This document shows positions 1-6,625 of a stretch of 17,093 bases of DNA, one piece after another (the stretch's first letter is position 1; each line of letters starts with the position of its first letter). The notes beneath the pieces are model-generated. The model searched no databases and was not told the DNA's origin. It saw nothing but the letters and a program-made list of their open reading frames with translations. A program made the translations under genes and the position numbers. Origin of the DNA: Methylobacterium sp. (lineage in GTDB: Bacteria > Pseudomonadota > Alphaproteobacteria > Rhizobiales > Beijerinckiaceae); contig JADCCH010000018.1 in NCBI GenBank assembly GCA_020252865.1, positions 1 to 17,093 of the forward strand, read 5' to 3'.

Positions 1-1052
1 AAACGCGCTTCCACGGTCGCGGCCTCGTGCTCCGGCACGCCACCCAAGCGGCGGATCACTGGCAGCACGATTTCATGCAGCGTAAACATCGCGGAACTCG
101 GGAAGCCCGGCAGCGCCACAACGGCCTTGCCATCGCAGACCGCGAGGCAGAGCGGCTTGCCCGGTTTCAGCGCGACGCCATGGGCGAGAATGCCCGGCGC
201 ACCCAATTCGCCGATGAGCTTGTAGGTGAAATCACCGGCGCCCTTGGAGGTGCCGCCCGAAAGCATCACCGCATCGCATTCCGCATGCGCGCGTTTCAGC
301 GCCGCGCGCAACAATTCGGGATCATCCGTCACGATGCCGTAGGGCACGGGCTCGCAGCCAGCCTCGGCGAGCGTGGCGGCAATCGCCGCACCGTTGGAAT
401 CGAAGATCTGCGCCGGGCCCAAGGTTCCGCCCGGCGGCACCAGTTCATCGCCCGTGGAAAGCACGGCGATGCGCGGGCGGCGCCACACGGGAACTTCGGC
501 CTGGCCGATGGCCGCGATCATCGCGAGTTCGCGGGCGGTCAGCACCACGCCCGGCTCCAGCAGAACCTGCCCGCGCGCAATATCCGAACCGGCAAAGGCG
601 ACATGTTGACCCGGCAGGGCGGCCTTCGCGAAGCGCACATGGTCGGCTGCTTCCTCGGAATCCTCGATCATCATCACCGCATCCGCGCCGCGGGGCAGCG
701 GCGCGCCGGTGGCGATGGGTGTGGCCGTGCCGGGCTGCAGCGCAAGGCGCGGCGCGCGACCACAGGCGAGAACCTCATTATTGAGGCGCAGGGTGACCGG
801 GTTCATGGCATCGGCCAGAGCGAGATCCGCTGCGCGAACCGCGAATCCATCAACCCCAGCGCGATCGAAGGGCGGAGTATCGCTCTGCGCCAACACGCGC
901 GCACCCAGCACACGGCCGAGCGCGCGATGGAGCGGCAGGTTCTCGAGACCGAGCGGCTGGGGCTTCAAGGCAGCAAGGAAGCGCGCATGGGCTTCATCCC
1001 GCGAGAGCACTTGCAGGAACTGCTCCTGCGGGGAGGTGGAACGGTCATTCAT
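1..1052 (-). CDS. moeA: MoeA-family molybdopterin biosynthesis protein (3' end outside window)
   Basis: MoeA-family proteins insert molybdate into adenylylated molybdopterin in molybdenum-cofactor synthesis in the cytoplasm. The 350 visible residues carry the family motifs: PPFDRAGVDGFAVRA near residues 60-74, GAPLPRGADAVM further on, the molybdopterin-binding SGGTSKGAGD at about 265-274, and LPGFPSSAM at about 314-322, where classical MoeA has LPGNPVSA. The LPG(F/Y)P variant and the absence of a stop by residue 350 fit longer MoeA relatives that carry a C-terminal LysR-type substrate-binding domain. That extension is inferred, since it lies beyond base 1. The ATG at 1052 overlaps the TGA of the upstream gene by one base (TGATG), so the two are probably co-transcribed and translationally coupled. 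Family is secure; the exact subfamily is not. Confidence 0.87.
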   Translation of the reverse strand, partial: MNDRSTSPQEQFLQVLSRDEAHARFLAALKPQPLGLENLPLHRALGRVLGARVLAQSDTPPFDRAGVDGFAVRAADLALADAMNPVTLRLNNEVLACGRAPRLALQPGTATPIATGAPLPRGADAVMMIEDSEEAADHVRFAKAALPGQHVAFAGSDIARGQVLLEPGVVLTARELAMIAAIGQAEVPVWRRPRIAVLSTGDELVPPGGTLGPAQIFDSNGAAIAATLAEAGCEPVPYGIVTDDPELLRAALKRAHAECDAVMLSGGTSKGAGDFTYKLIGELGAPGILAHGVALKPGKPLCLAVCDGKAVVALPGFPSSAMFTLHEIVLPVIRRLGGVPEHEAATVEAR

Positions 1053-2068
1053 CAGACAAGCATCCGGTCGAACATGGTCGAAAAGGCCCCACCAAGCGGC
1101 AAAAGGGTGATCTCCGCGCCAGCGGGCTGGCCCTCGGAACCGGCGGGGAGCAATGACACGGCCTGGGCTTGCGCAAGCGTCGCCAGGGTGCAATCCCCGG
1201 TTTCCAGCGGCAGCCATGCCTCGCTCTCGCGGCTGAGGAAGGCGAGCTCCGAGAAGCCGATGCCTGAAACAAGCTTCCCGGCGAGGCGTCCCCGGGATTG
1301 AACCACCCCCGCCCCGGAGAGCGAGGCCAGAACCGGCAGCGCCACGGCATGCCAGAGGCCGGTTGCCTCCGCGAGATCGGGCGGGATGGCGAGGCTGATC
1401 GTTTCGGCATCGCGATGCAGGGCGCCAAAACGCCCCGGCTTCAGGGCCAGGCGCGCCTCGCAAAGAGGGCAGGCTTCGATCTGGAATTGCGCCTGAGCCG
1501 GGCCGGTGATCATCAACCCAAGGGCGCCCGCCCAGCCCGCGAGGAGATGGCGAACCGCATCCGGCAAGGCTTTATCGAGGCTCACCGCCACCCGGCGCAC
1601 CCGGATGGCGGGCACCTTCATGGCGACCAGCAATGCCTGTTCCATCGGCCCGATTCGTGATCCCTCCCTGAGCAGGGTTCGGCCGGCCGGCCAATCCTGC
1701 CCTTTGCGGCGAATGCCCTCGCCCGGTCGGATCGGCGCGAAAGCCTCAAACCCTATCGCCGAGGCGACCACGGTTTGCGCAGGCAGCACCGCATCCGCGC
1801 TGTCCGGCAAGGCGTCGCCGGCCGCAAGGCAGGGCGTGGAAGCCGGCAAGATCGCCGGCTCATAGGCCGTCGCGCCAATCAGCATCCGCGCGCGAACCGC
1901 ATAGCCCGGTTCGCGCGCGAAGGCCATGCGCGGCCAGCCCTCCGCCATCAGCACGTCTTCGGCCGCAATCGCCCCCAATGCCGCTGCCGGGTGGAGTTCC
2001 ATCGCGGCAACAGGTGCAAGCTCTGAGGGCAGGATTTCGGCGAGGGAGAGCAGGCGGGACGCGGTCAT
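1052..2068 (-). CDS. Degenerate, shortened MoeA-like protein
   Basis: A 338-residue protein that follows the MoeA plan but has lost its active-site motifs. Recognisable stretches are AGDALPDSADAVLPAQ near 83-98 (MoeA: GAPLPEGADAVV) and GEGIRRKGQDWPAGRTLL near 117-133 (MoeA: GENVRRRGEDI.AG..L). The usual SAMDGYAVR is replaced by REPGYAVR near 52-59, losing its Asp. No SGG(T/V)S motif occurs, only about 70 residues separate the VAV strand (160) from the expected LPGNP position, and that position reads LAIPPDLAE. It is therefore unlikely to bind molybdopterin as MoeA does. The start at 2068 was chosen because MoeA-like sequence begins there; an AGAGG lies only two bases upstream, which is unusually close. 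It lies directly upstream of the intact MoeA-like gene with a TGATG overlap, which suggests a partner or regulatory subunit. Function is unknown. Confidence 0.8.
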   Translation of the reverse strand: MTASRLLSLAEILPSELAPVAAMELHPAAALGAIAAEDVLMAEGWPRMAFAREPGYAVRARMLIGATAYEPAILPASTPCLAAGDALPDSADAVLPAQTVVASAIGFEAFAPIRPGEGIRRKGQDWPAGRTLLREGSRIGPMEQALLVAMKVPAIRVRRVAVSLDKALPDAVRHLLAGWAGALGLMITGPAQAQFQIEACPLCEARLALKPGRFGALHRDAETISLAIPPDLAEATGLWHAVALPVLASLSGAGVVQSRGRLAGKLVSGIGFSELAFLSRESEAWLPLETGDCTLATLAQAQAVSLLPAGSEGQPAGAEITLLPLGGAFSTMFDRMLV

Positions 2069-2181
2069 GACCTCTGATCTAGGTCGGAAGAGGCCGCTTG
2101 TCGCGGGGCATGCGCAGAATTGGTCCAGATTGCCCGGCAGGCGTGCAATCCGCGCATGCGGCGAGCCCCTTTTCATCCGGC

Positions 2182-2197
2182 TTGTGACGCGTCACAA
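2182..2197. promoter_or_regulatory. Perfect 16-bp palindrome, probable operator
   Basis: TTGTGACGCGTCACAA is a perfect inverted repeat in the divergent region between the MoeA-like pair and the RraA-like gene. It ends 31 bases before the ATG at 2229, where a repressor would block transcription or early elongation. Its TGTGA..TCACA half-sites resemble Crp/Fnr sites, but the spacing is N4 instead of N6. A GntR- or LacI-type repressor is equally possible. No regulator gene adjoins it. Confidence 0.5.
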
Positions 2198-2228
2198 CAA
2201 ACAGAACCGAATAAGGAAAGCCTCGCCC

Positions 2229-2942
2229 ATGCCTGTCGAAGTCCTGCCGCTCGACCCCGCGATCCGCACCGCGCTCGAGGGTGTCACCACCGCGACGCTC
2301 ACGACGGTGCTGCTGAAGAAGGGTCTGCGCAATGTGTGGGTTCGCGGCGGCATGCCGTTGCGCCCCGGAGAGACGCGGAAAGTGGGCCGGGCCTTCACCC
2401 TGCGCTTCGTGCCGGCGCGGGAGGATCTTGCAACCCCGGAAAGCTGGTCTGCGCCCATTTCGACCCGCGCGGCCATCGAGGCCATGCCGGAAGGCGTGAT
2501 CGCGGTCGTCGATTCCCTGGGCGTGAAGGATGCCGGCATTTTCGGTGATATTCTCTGCGCGCGCATGGCGAAAAGGAAGGTGACGGCGCTCGTGACCGAT
2601 GGCGTGGTGCGCGATCTCGCGGGCGTGCTCGGCACGGCCCTGCCGGTCTGGTGCTCCGGGGCGGCAGCGCCGCCTTCCGTTGCTGGTCTCACTTTCGTGG
2701 GCTGGCAGGAGGGCATCGGTTGCGGTGGTGTGGCCATTTTCCCGAATGATGTGATCGTGGCGGATGCCGATGGCGCGGTCGTGATCCCGCAAGCTCTTGT
2801 GGAAGCTGTCACGACGGCCTGCGTCGAACAGGAGCGCATGGAGGGCTGGATCATGGGCGAGGTGGAAAAGGGCGTGCCCCTGCCCGGCCTCTACCCCATG
2901 AATGCCGAAACCAGGGCCCGTTACGACGCAACGAAGGCCTGA
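2229..2942 (+). CDS. RraA-family protein (possible HMG/oxaloacetate-type aldolase)
   Basis: This 237-residue protein belongs to the RraA / 4-hydroxy-4-methyl-2-oxoglutarate aldolase family. Family members include metal-dependent retro-aldolases of aromatic-ring meta-cleavage pathways, and RraA proper, which inhibits RNase E. Visible family features are GDILC near 106-110, the VTDGVVRDL block near 122-130 with the Arg-Asp pair (R128-D129) used for substrate and metal binding in the aldolases, and DADGAVVIP near 179-187. The retained RD pair favours an enzyme. The ATG at 2229 is preceded by AAGGAAAG eight bases upstream; upstream in-frame ATGs extend into the divergent promoter region and were rejected. 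Only three bases separate its stop from the DapA-family gene, implying an operon in which both act on the same 2-oxo-acid-type substrate. The substrate cannot be named from sequence. Confidence 0.88.
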   Translation: MPVEVLPLDPAIRTALEGVTTATLTTVLLKKGLRNVWVRGGMPLRPGETRKVGRAFTLRFVPAREDLATPESWSAPISTRAAIEAMPEGVIAVVDSLGVKDAGIFGDILCARMAKRKVTALVTDGVVRDLAGVLGTALPVWCSGAAAPPSVAGLTFVGWQEGIGCGGVAIFPNDVIVADADGAVVIPQALVEAVTTACVEQERMEGWIMGEVEKGVPLPGLYPMNAETRARYDATKA

Positions 2943-2945
2943 ACC

Positions 2946-3875
2946 ATGCGCCTTGATGCTTCCGCCGCCGGCGTCTTCCCGATCTCGCCCACGCCCTTCC
3001 TGCCGGATGGGGTGATCGACTGGGCCAGCGCCGAAAAGCTCTTCGCCCATTACGACGCCATCGGCAGCGATGGTGTCACCGTGCTCGGCATCATGGGCGA
3101 GGCACCGAAACTCGAGCCGGGGGAAGCGCTCCAGTTGCTGAAGCTCGCGGTGAAGCATCTTGCGGGCAAGCCGGTGATCGTCGGCGTTTCAGCGCCGGGT
3201 TTTGCCGCCATGCGAAGTCTTGCGCGGGAGGCGATGGAAGCGGGTGCCGCCGGCGTGATGATCGCGCCGCCCAACACTTTGCGTACCGATGACCAGATCG
3301 CCGGCTATTATGCGCAGGCGATCGACGCGATCGGCACGGATGTTCCCGTGGTGGTGCAGGATTATCCGCTGATCACGAGCGTCATCATGACGCCGGGGGT
3401 TATCCGCCGCATCGTGAGCGAGAATGCCTCGGTGTTGATGCTCAAGGCCGAGGATTGGCCGGGCCTCGAGAAAATCTCCGCCTTGCGGAAGGCACAAGCA
3501 GAGGGTGCGCTGCGGCCCATTTCCATTCTGGTTGCCAATGGCGGGCTCTTCCTCGATTTCGAGATGGAACGTGGCGCGGATGGCTCGAATACGGGCTATG
3601 CCTTCCCGGAAATGCTGATCGACGTGGTGCGGCTCTCGAAGGCGGGAAGGCGCGATGCGGCACATGACCTTTTCGATGCGCATCTGCCCCTGCTGCGCTA
3701 CGAGCAGCAGCCGGGCGCGGGCCTCGCCGTGCGGAAATACGTGCTGATGCGCCGCGGGCTTCTTGCCTCGGATGCCCAGCGCAAGCCGGGTGCCGCGATG
3801 AGCGCGACCGCGAAAGCGGAAGTGGATTACCTGCTCGCGCGCCTCGCCCGGCATGACAAGCGTGCGGCCCTGTGA
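2946..3875 (+). CDS. DapA/NAL-family class I aldolase or dehydratase
   Basis: A 309-residue (beta/alpha)8 barrel protein of the dihydrodipicolinate synthase / N-acetylneuraminate lyase superfamily, which uses a Schiff-base lysine to cleave or dehydrate 2-keto acids. Signatures are GIMGEAPKL near 48-56 (family GttGE), Tyr140 in VQDYPLIT and the candidate Schiff-base Lys167 in VLMLKAED, matching the tyrosine and lysine of E. coli DapA in order and spacing. The first motif is not the canonical GTTGE, which argues against true DapA and for a catabolic aldolase or dehydratase. GAAGG lies eight bases upstream, inside the end of the RraA-like gene, so the two are co-transcribed. No partner dehydrogenase or transporter is in view to define the substrate. 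Confidence 0.88.
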   Translation: MRLDASAAGVFPISPTPFLPDGVIDWASAEKLFAHYDAIGSDGVTVLGIMGEAPKLEPGEALQLLKLAVKHLAGKPVIVGVSAPGFAAMRSLAREAMEAGAAGVMIAPPNTLRTDDQIAGYYAQAIDAIGTDVPVVVQDYPLITSVIMTPGVIRRIVSENASVLMLKAEDWPGLEKISALRKAQAEGALRPISILVANGGLFLDFEMERGADGSNTGYAFPEMLIDVVRLSKAGRRDAAHDLFDAHLPLLRYEQQPGAGLAVRKYVLMRRGLLASDAQRKPGAAMSATAKAEVDYLLARLARHDKRAAL

Positions 3876-3894
3876 GACCGCCGCTGCAAAATCA

Positions 3895-3922
3895 TTGACG
3901 TTTCAGCACTTTTCGCTATCGA
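3895..3922 (+). promoter_or_regulatory. Candidate sigma70-type promoter for purU
   Basis: TTGACG (3895-3900) and TATCGA (3917-3922) are separated by 16 bases in the 72-base gap between the DapA-family gene and purU. A start site near 3929 would give a leader of about 20 bases, and the Shine-Dalgarno GGAGG lies at 3939-3943, only four bases from the ATG. The call rests on motif match alone. No terminator hairpin is visible in the gap, so readthrough from the upstream operon remains possible. Confidence 0.45.
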
Positions 3923-3947
3923 CGCGGGGCGCGCGCCCGGAGGCCCC

Positions 3948-4793
3948 ATGAGCGAAACCTATGTGTTGACCGTTTCCTGCGCCAATCGGCCCGGCATCGT
4001 CGCGGCCGTGGCGAATACCTTGTTCGAGGAAGGGCGCAACATTCTCGATGCACAGCAATTCGACGACATTTTCACCAATCGCTTCTTCATGCGCATGGTC
4101 TTCGATGGTGGCGATGGCGACCCGGCCAAGCGGCTTGCACCGGTGGCCGATCGCTTTGCGATGCATTGGTCGCTTCGCGCGCTCCACCAGCGCAAGAAGG
4201 TGATGGTGCTGGTCTCGAAATTCGACCATTGCCTCGCCGACCTGCTGTATCGCCACCGCATCGGCGAATTGAACATGGATCTCGTGGGCATCGTCTCGAA
4301 CCACGCCGCAAGCGATCTCGCGGGCATCGATCTCGCCGGCATCCCCTTCCATCACCTGCCGGTGACGAAGGAAACCAAGCTCGAGCAGGAAACCGCGATC
4401 TGGAACCTCGTGCGCGAGACGGGCACGGATTTCGTGGTGCTCGCGCGCTATATGCAGGTTCTGTCCGATGGCCTCTCGGCGAAGCTCGCCGGGCGCTGCA
4501 TCAACATCCATCACTCGTTCCTGCCAGGATTCAAGGGCGCAAAGCCCTATCACCAGGCCCATGCACGCGGCGTGAAGCTGATCGGCGCGACCGCGCATTT
4601 CGTGACGAGCGACCTCGATGAGGGGCCGATCATCGAGCAGGATGTCGAGCGCATCAGCCATCGGGATAGCCCGGACGACCTGATCCGCAAGGGGAGGGAT
4701 ATCGAACGGCGCGTTCTCGCGCGCGCCGTCCGCTTGCTGCTGGAAGACCGGGTCCTGCTCAACGGCAAGACCACGGTTGTATTCCCGGATTAA
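3948..4793 (+). CDS. purU: Formyltetrahydrofolate deformylase
   Basis: PurU hydrolyses 10-formyl-THF to formate and THF, balancing one-carbon pools and supplying formate. The 281-residue length is normal. An N-terminal ACT domain (about 5-80, starting [18 protein letters not shown]) is followed by a formyltransferase domain. The catalytic triad Asn-His-Asp of this fold is present: N186 and H188 in [21 protein letters not shown] and D224 in [12 protein letters not shown]. The start is supported by GGAGG just upstream and by the ACT domain beginning at once. Its TAA overlaps the TAA of the convergent hpd gene, so no terminator separates them. Neighbouring genes do not point to a specific methyl-group catabolic pathway. 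Identification is firm. Confidence 0.96.
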   Translation: MSETYVLTVSCANRPGIVAAVANTLFEEGRNILDAQQFDDIFTNRFFMRMVFDGGDGDPAKRLAPVADRFAMHWSLRALHQRKKVMVLVSKFDHCLADLLYRHRIGELNMDLVGIVSNHAASDLAGIDLAGIPFHHLPVTKETKLEQETAIWNLVRETGTDFVVLARYMQVLSDGLSAKLAGRCINIHHSFLPGFKGAKPYHQAHARGVKLIGATAHFVTSDLDEGPIIEQDVERISHRDSPDDLIRKGRDIERRVLARAVRLLLEDRVLLNGKTTVVFPD

Positions 4794-5902
4794 GCGGCAT
4801 CGGCCTTCAGCACGCCACGGCGGATCTGGTCTTCCTCGATGCTCTCGAAAAGCGCGCGGAAATTGCCTTCGCCGAAGCCGTCATCGCCCTTGCGCTGGAT
4901 GAACTCGAAGAAGATCGGGCCGATCACGGTCTTCGAGAAGATCTGCAGCAGGATCTTCGTCTCGCCGCCGCCAACCACGCCTTCGCCGTCGATCAGGATG
5001 CCGTGCTTCTTCATATGCGCGATCGGCTCCTCGTGGCCGGGAACGCGGGCATGGCTCTTCTCGTAATAGGTATCCGGCGGGCCTGGCATGAAGCGGATGC
5101 CGTTTTCGGCCAGGCGATCGGTCGCCGAATAGATATCCTCGGTCGCGACCGCGATGTGCTGGATGCCCTCGCCCCTGTATTTCTTCAGGTATTCCTCGAT
5201 CTGGCTGTGCTCGTCCGCACTCTCGTTGATGGGGATGCGGATCCGCCCGCAGGGGCTCGTCAGCGCGCGGGAGAACAGGCCCGTGAGCTTGCCCTCGATG
5301 TCGAAGAAGCGGATCTGCCGGAAATTGAAGAGCTTGATGTAGAAATTCGACCACTTGTCCATGTTCCCGCGGAACACATTGTGGGTGAGGTGATCGAGAT
5401 AGTAGAAGCCCACGCCAGCGGGCTTCGGGTCTTCCGCGCCGAGCCAGGTGAAGTCGTCGTTCGAATAGACCGAGCCCTTCGCGCCGTATCTGTCGACAAA
5501 ATAAAGCAGCGACCCGCCGATGCCCTTGATGGCCGGCACGTCGAGCACCTTGTCGTTGCCGGCATAGGGCTCCGCGCCATGCTTCACGGCATGGTCGAAG
5601 GCGTGCTGCGCATTCACCACGCGCCAGGCCATGGAGGGGGCGCAGGGGCCGTGCTCGGCGACGAACTTCGCCGCAAAGCTTTCGGGATCGGCGTTCAGGA
5701 TGTAATTGATGTCGCCCTGGCGATAGATTGTGACCGACTTCTTCTTGTGCCGCGCGACAGGCTTGTAACCCATCTGCTGGAACAGAATCGCCAGCTTCTC
5801 CGGCTGGGGATGGGCGAATTCGACGAACTCGAAACCATCCGTGCCGGCCGGGTTCTCGGCGGTGATGGTGGCGGGCGGGGCTTCGTGCGGAAAGGGACCC
5901 AT
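4790..5902 (-). CDS. hpd: 4-hydroxyphenylpyruvate dioxygenase
   Basis: HPPD is a cytoplasmic Fe(II) enzyme that converts 4-hydroxyphenylpyruvate to homogentisate, the second step of tyrosine catabolism. The 370-residue protein has two vicinal-oxygen-chelate halves. The three iron ligands are visible: His171 in LDHLTHNV, His249 in GIQHIAVAT and Glu333 in [18 protein letters not shown], the last being a diagnostic C-terminal block. The start at 5902 has GAGGAAATGCC before it. A longer version starting at 5968 would begin inside the operator palindrome and was rejected. It is divergent from an Lrp/AsnC regulator 157 bases away and convergent with purU. Homogentisate dioxygenase and later pathway genes are not in the window. 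Confidence 0.97.
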   Translation of the reverse strand: MGPFPHEAPPATITAENPAGTDGFEFVEFAHPQPEKLAILFQQMGYKPVARHKKKSVTIYRQGDINYILNADPESFAAKFVAEHGPCAPSMAWRVVNAQHAFDHAVKHGAEPYAGNDKVLDVPAIKGIGGSLLYFVDRYGAKGSVYSNDDFTWLGAEDPKPAGVGFYYLDHLTHNVFRGNMDKWSNFYIKLFNFRQIRFFDIEGKLTGLFSRALTSPCGRIRIPINESADEHSQIEEYLKKYRGEGIQHIAVATEDIYSATDRLAENGIRFMPGPPDTYYEKSHARVPGHEEPIAHMKKHGILIDGEGVVGGGETKILLQIFSKTVIGPIFFEFIQRKGDDGFGEGNFRALFESIEEDQIRRGVLKADAA

Positions 5903-5955
5903 GGCATTTCCTCGCTGGCGGGAGCGTTTTGGCTCCAGGCTGATCTGAGGAAACC

Positions 5956-5992
5956 AGAATGCACGCATTCACACGCAAGGTGCGTGCATTCT
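5956..5992. promoter_or_regulatory. Inverted repeat, probable Lrp-type operator (hpd side)
   Basis: The 12-base arms AGAATGCACGCA (5956-5967) and TGCGTGCATTCT (5981-5992) are perfect complements across a 13-base spacer. The left arm is also part of a tighter palindrome, GAATGC-AC-GCATTC (5957-5970). It sits between hpd and the divergent Lrp/AsnC gene, 54 bases upstream of the hpd ATG. Lrp-family proteins bind several phased degenerate palindromes, which fits this layout. Binding by the neighbouring regulator is inferred. Confidence 0.6.
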
Positions 5993-6043
5993 CGCGCGGA
6001 TTTTGCTCGAAATCAGGTAGTATCTTGCACATCCATCCTGTTT

Positions 6044-6062
6044 CATGCACAAATGATGCATG
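6044..6062. promoter_or_regulatory. Third ATGCA repeat overlapping the regulator start
   Basis: CATGCA (6044-6049) and TGCATG (6057-6062) form an inverted repeat with a seven-base spacer, sharing the ATGCA core of the repeat at 5956-5992. The right arm overlaps the ATG at 6060 of the Lrp/AsnC gene, which suggests autoregulation. It is short and could be fortuitous on its own, but the shared core with the upstream sites supports it. Confidence 0.4.
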
Positions 6063-6533
6063 GATCATTTCGATATCAAGCTTCTCGACGCACTCCAGCG
6101 CGATGGCCGCCTCACCAACAACGAACTGGCGGAGAAGGTCGGCCTCTCGCCTTCGCAATGTTCGCGCCGCCGCGGCCAGCTCGAGGAGGAAGGCGCGATC
6201 CGCGGCTACCATGCCGCGCTCGAGCCGGGCGCCCTCGGCTTCGGCGTCATCGCCTTCGTGCAGGTGACGCTCGCGACCCACTCGCCGGACAATGCCCGGC
6301 GTTTCCAACAACTGGTGGAACGGGTGGATGAAGTGCAGGAGGCCTTCGCGGTGACGGGCGAGGCGGATTATCTCGTGAAGATGGTCGCGCCCGATCTTCC
6401 CTCGCTCGCGACCTTGCTGAACGACATCTTCCTGCCGCATGAAAGCGTGGCGCATGTCCGCTCTTCCATCGCATTGACCACGCTGAAGGACAGCCGCTTG
6501 TTGCCGGTTTCGCGCAAGGCGCCGCACCGCTGA
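6060..6533 (+). CDS. Lrp/AsnC-family transcriptional regulator, probable hpd regulator
   Basis: A 157-residue protein with the classical Lrp layout. An N-terminal winged helix-turn-helix (about 2-55) begins MDHFDIKLLDALQRDGRLTN and contains ELAEKVGLSPSQCSRR as the HTH. A RAM/AsnC ligand-binding domain (about 63-145) follows, with GEADYLVKMVAPD in its expected place. Such proteins form dimers to octamers and sense amino acids. Its divergent position from hpd and the shared ATGCA-type repeats between them suggest that it controls tyrosine degradation, probably sensing tyrosine, phenylalanine or the keto acid, and that it autoregulates. The ATG at 6060 is used because overlapping ATGs at 6053 and 6056 are out of frame. 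No good Shine-Dalgarno is visible. The family is certain; the target is inferred from position. Confidence 0.93.
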   Translation: MDHFDIKLLDALQRDGRLTNNELAEKVGLSPSQCSRRRGQLEEEGAIRGYHAALEPGALGFGVIAFVQVTLATHSPDNARRFQQLVERVDEVQEAFAVTGEADYLVKMVAPDLPSLATLLNDIFLPHESVAHVRSSIALTTLKDSRLLPVSRKAPHR

Positions 6534-6541
6534 GCCAAAAG

Positions 6542-6570
6542 CTGTCATTCGGCCATAATCCGGCTAGATT
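6542..6570 (+). promoter_or_regulatory. Candidate promoter for the ABC transporter gene
   Basis: CTGTCA (6542-6547) and TAGATT (6565-6570) are 17 bases apart, each matching four of six sigma70 consensus positions. They lie in the 92-base gap upstream of the transporter ATG, followed by an AGGGA about 11 bases before the start. Motif match only. Confidence 0.4.
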
Positions 6571-6625
6571 AGGGAATCGCGCCGGTTGATGCGCCGCGCC
6601 TCATGCCTCAGGGAACATCCAGCCC

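Noticed and set aside
27..1301. Open frame of 424 codons on the plus strand
   Set aside because: It is antisense to the MoeA-like genes, which carry recognisable motifs on the minus strand.
2108..2159. Inverted repeat GCATGCGC ... GCGCATGC upstream of the RraA-like gene
   Set aside because: The arms match perfectly but are short, self-palindromic in their GCATGC core and 36 bases apart; coincidence cannot be excluded in GC-rich DNA.
1926..2228. N-terminal extension of the RraA-like gene
   Set aside because: Upstream in-frame codons cross the divergent MoeA-like gene start and the palindrome. Family homology and a Shine-Dalgarno place the start at 2229.
4881..6548. Open frame of 555 codons on the minus strand over the regulator and hpd
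   Set aside because: It overlaps hpd in another frame and the Lrp gene in antisense, and shows no domain of its own.
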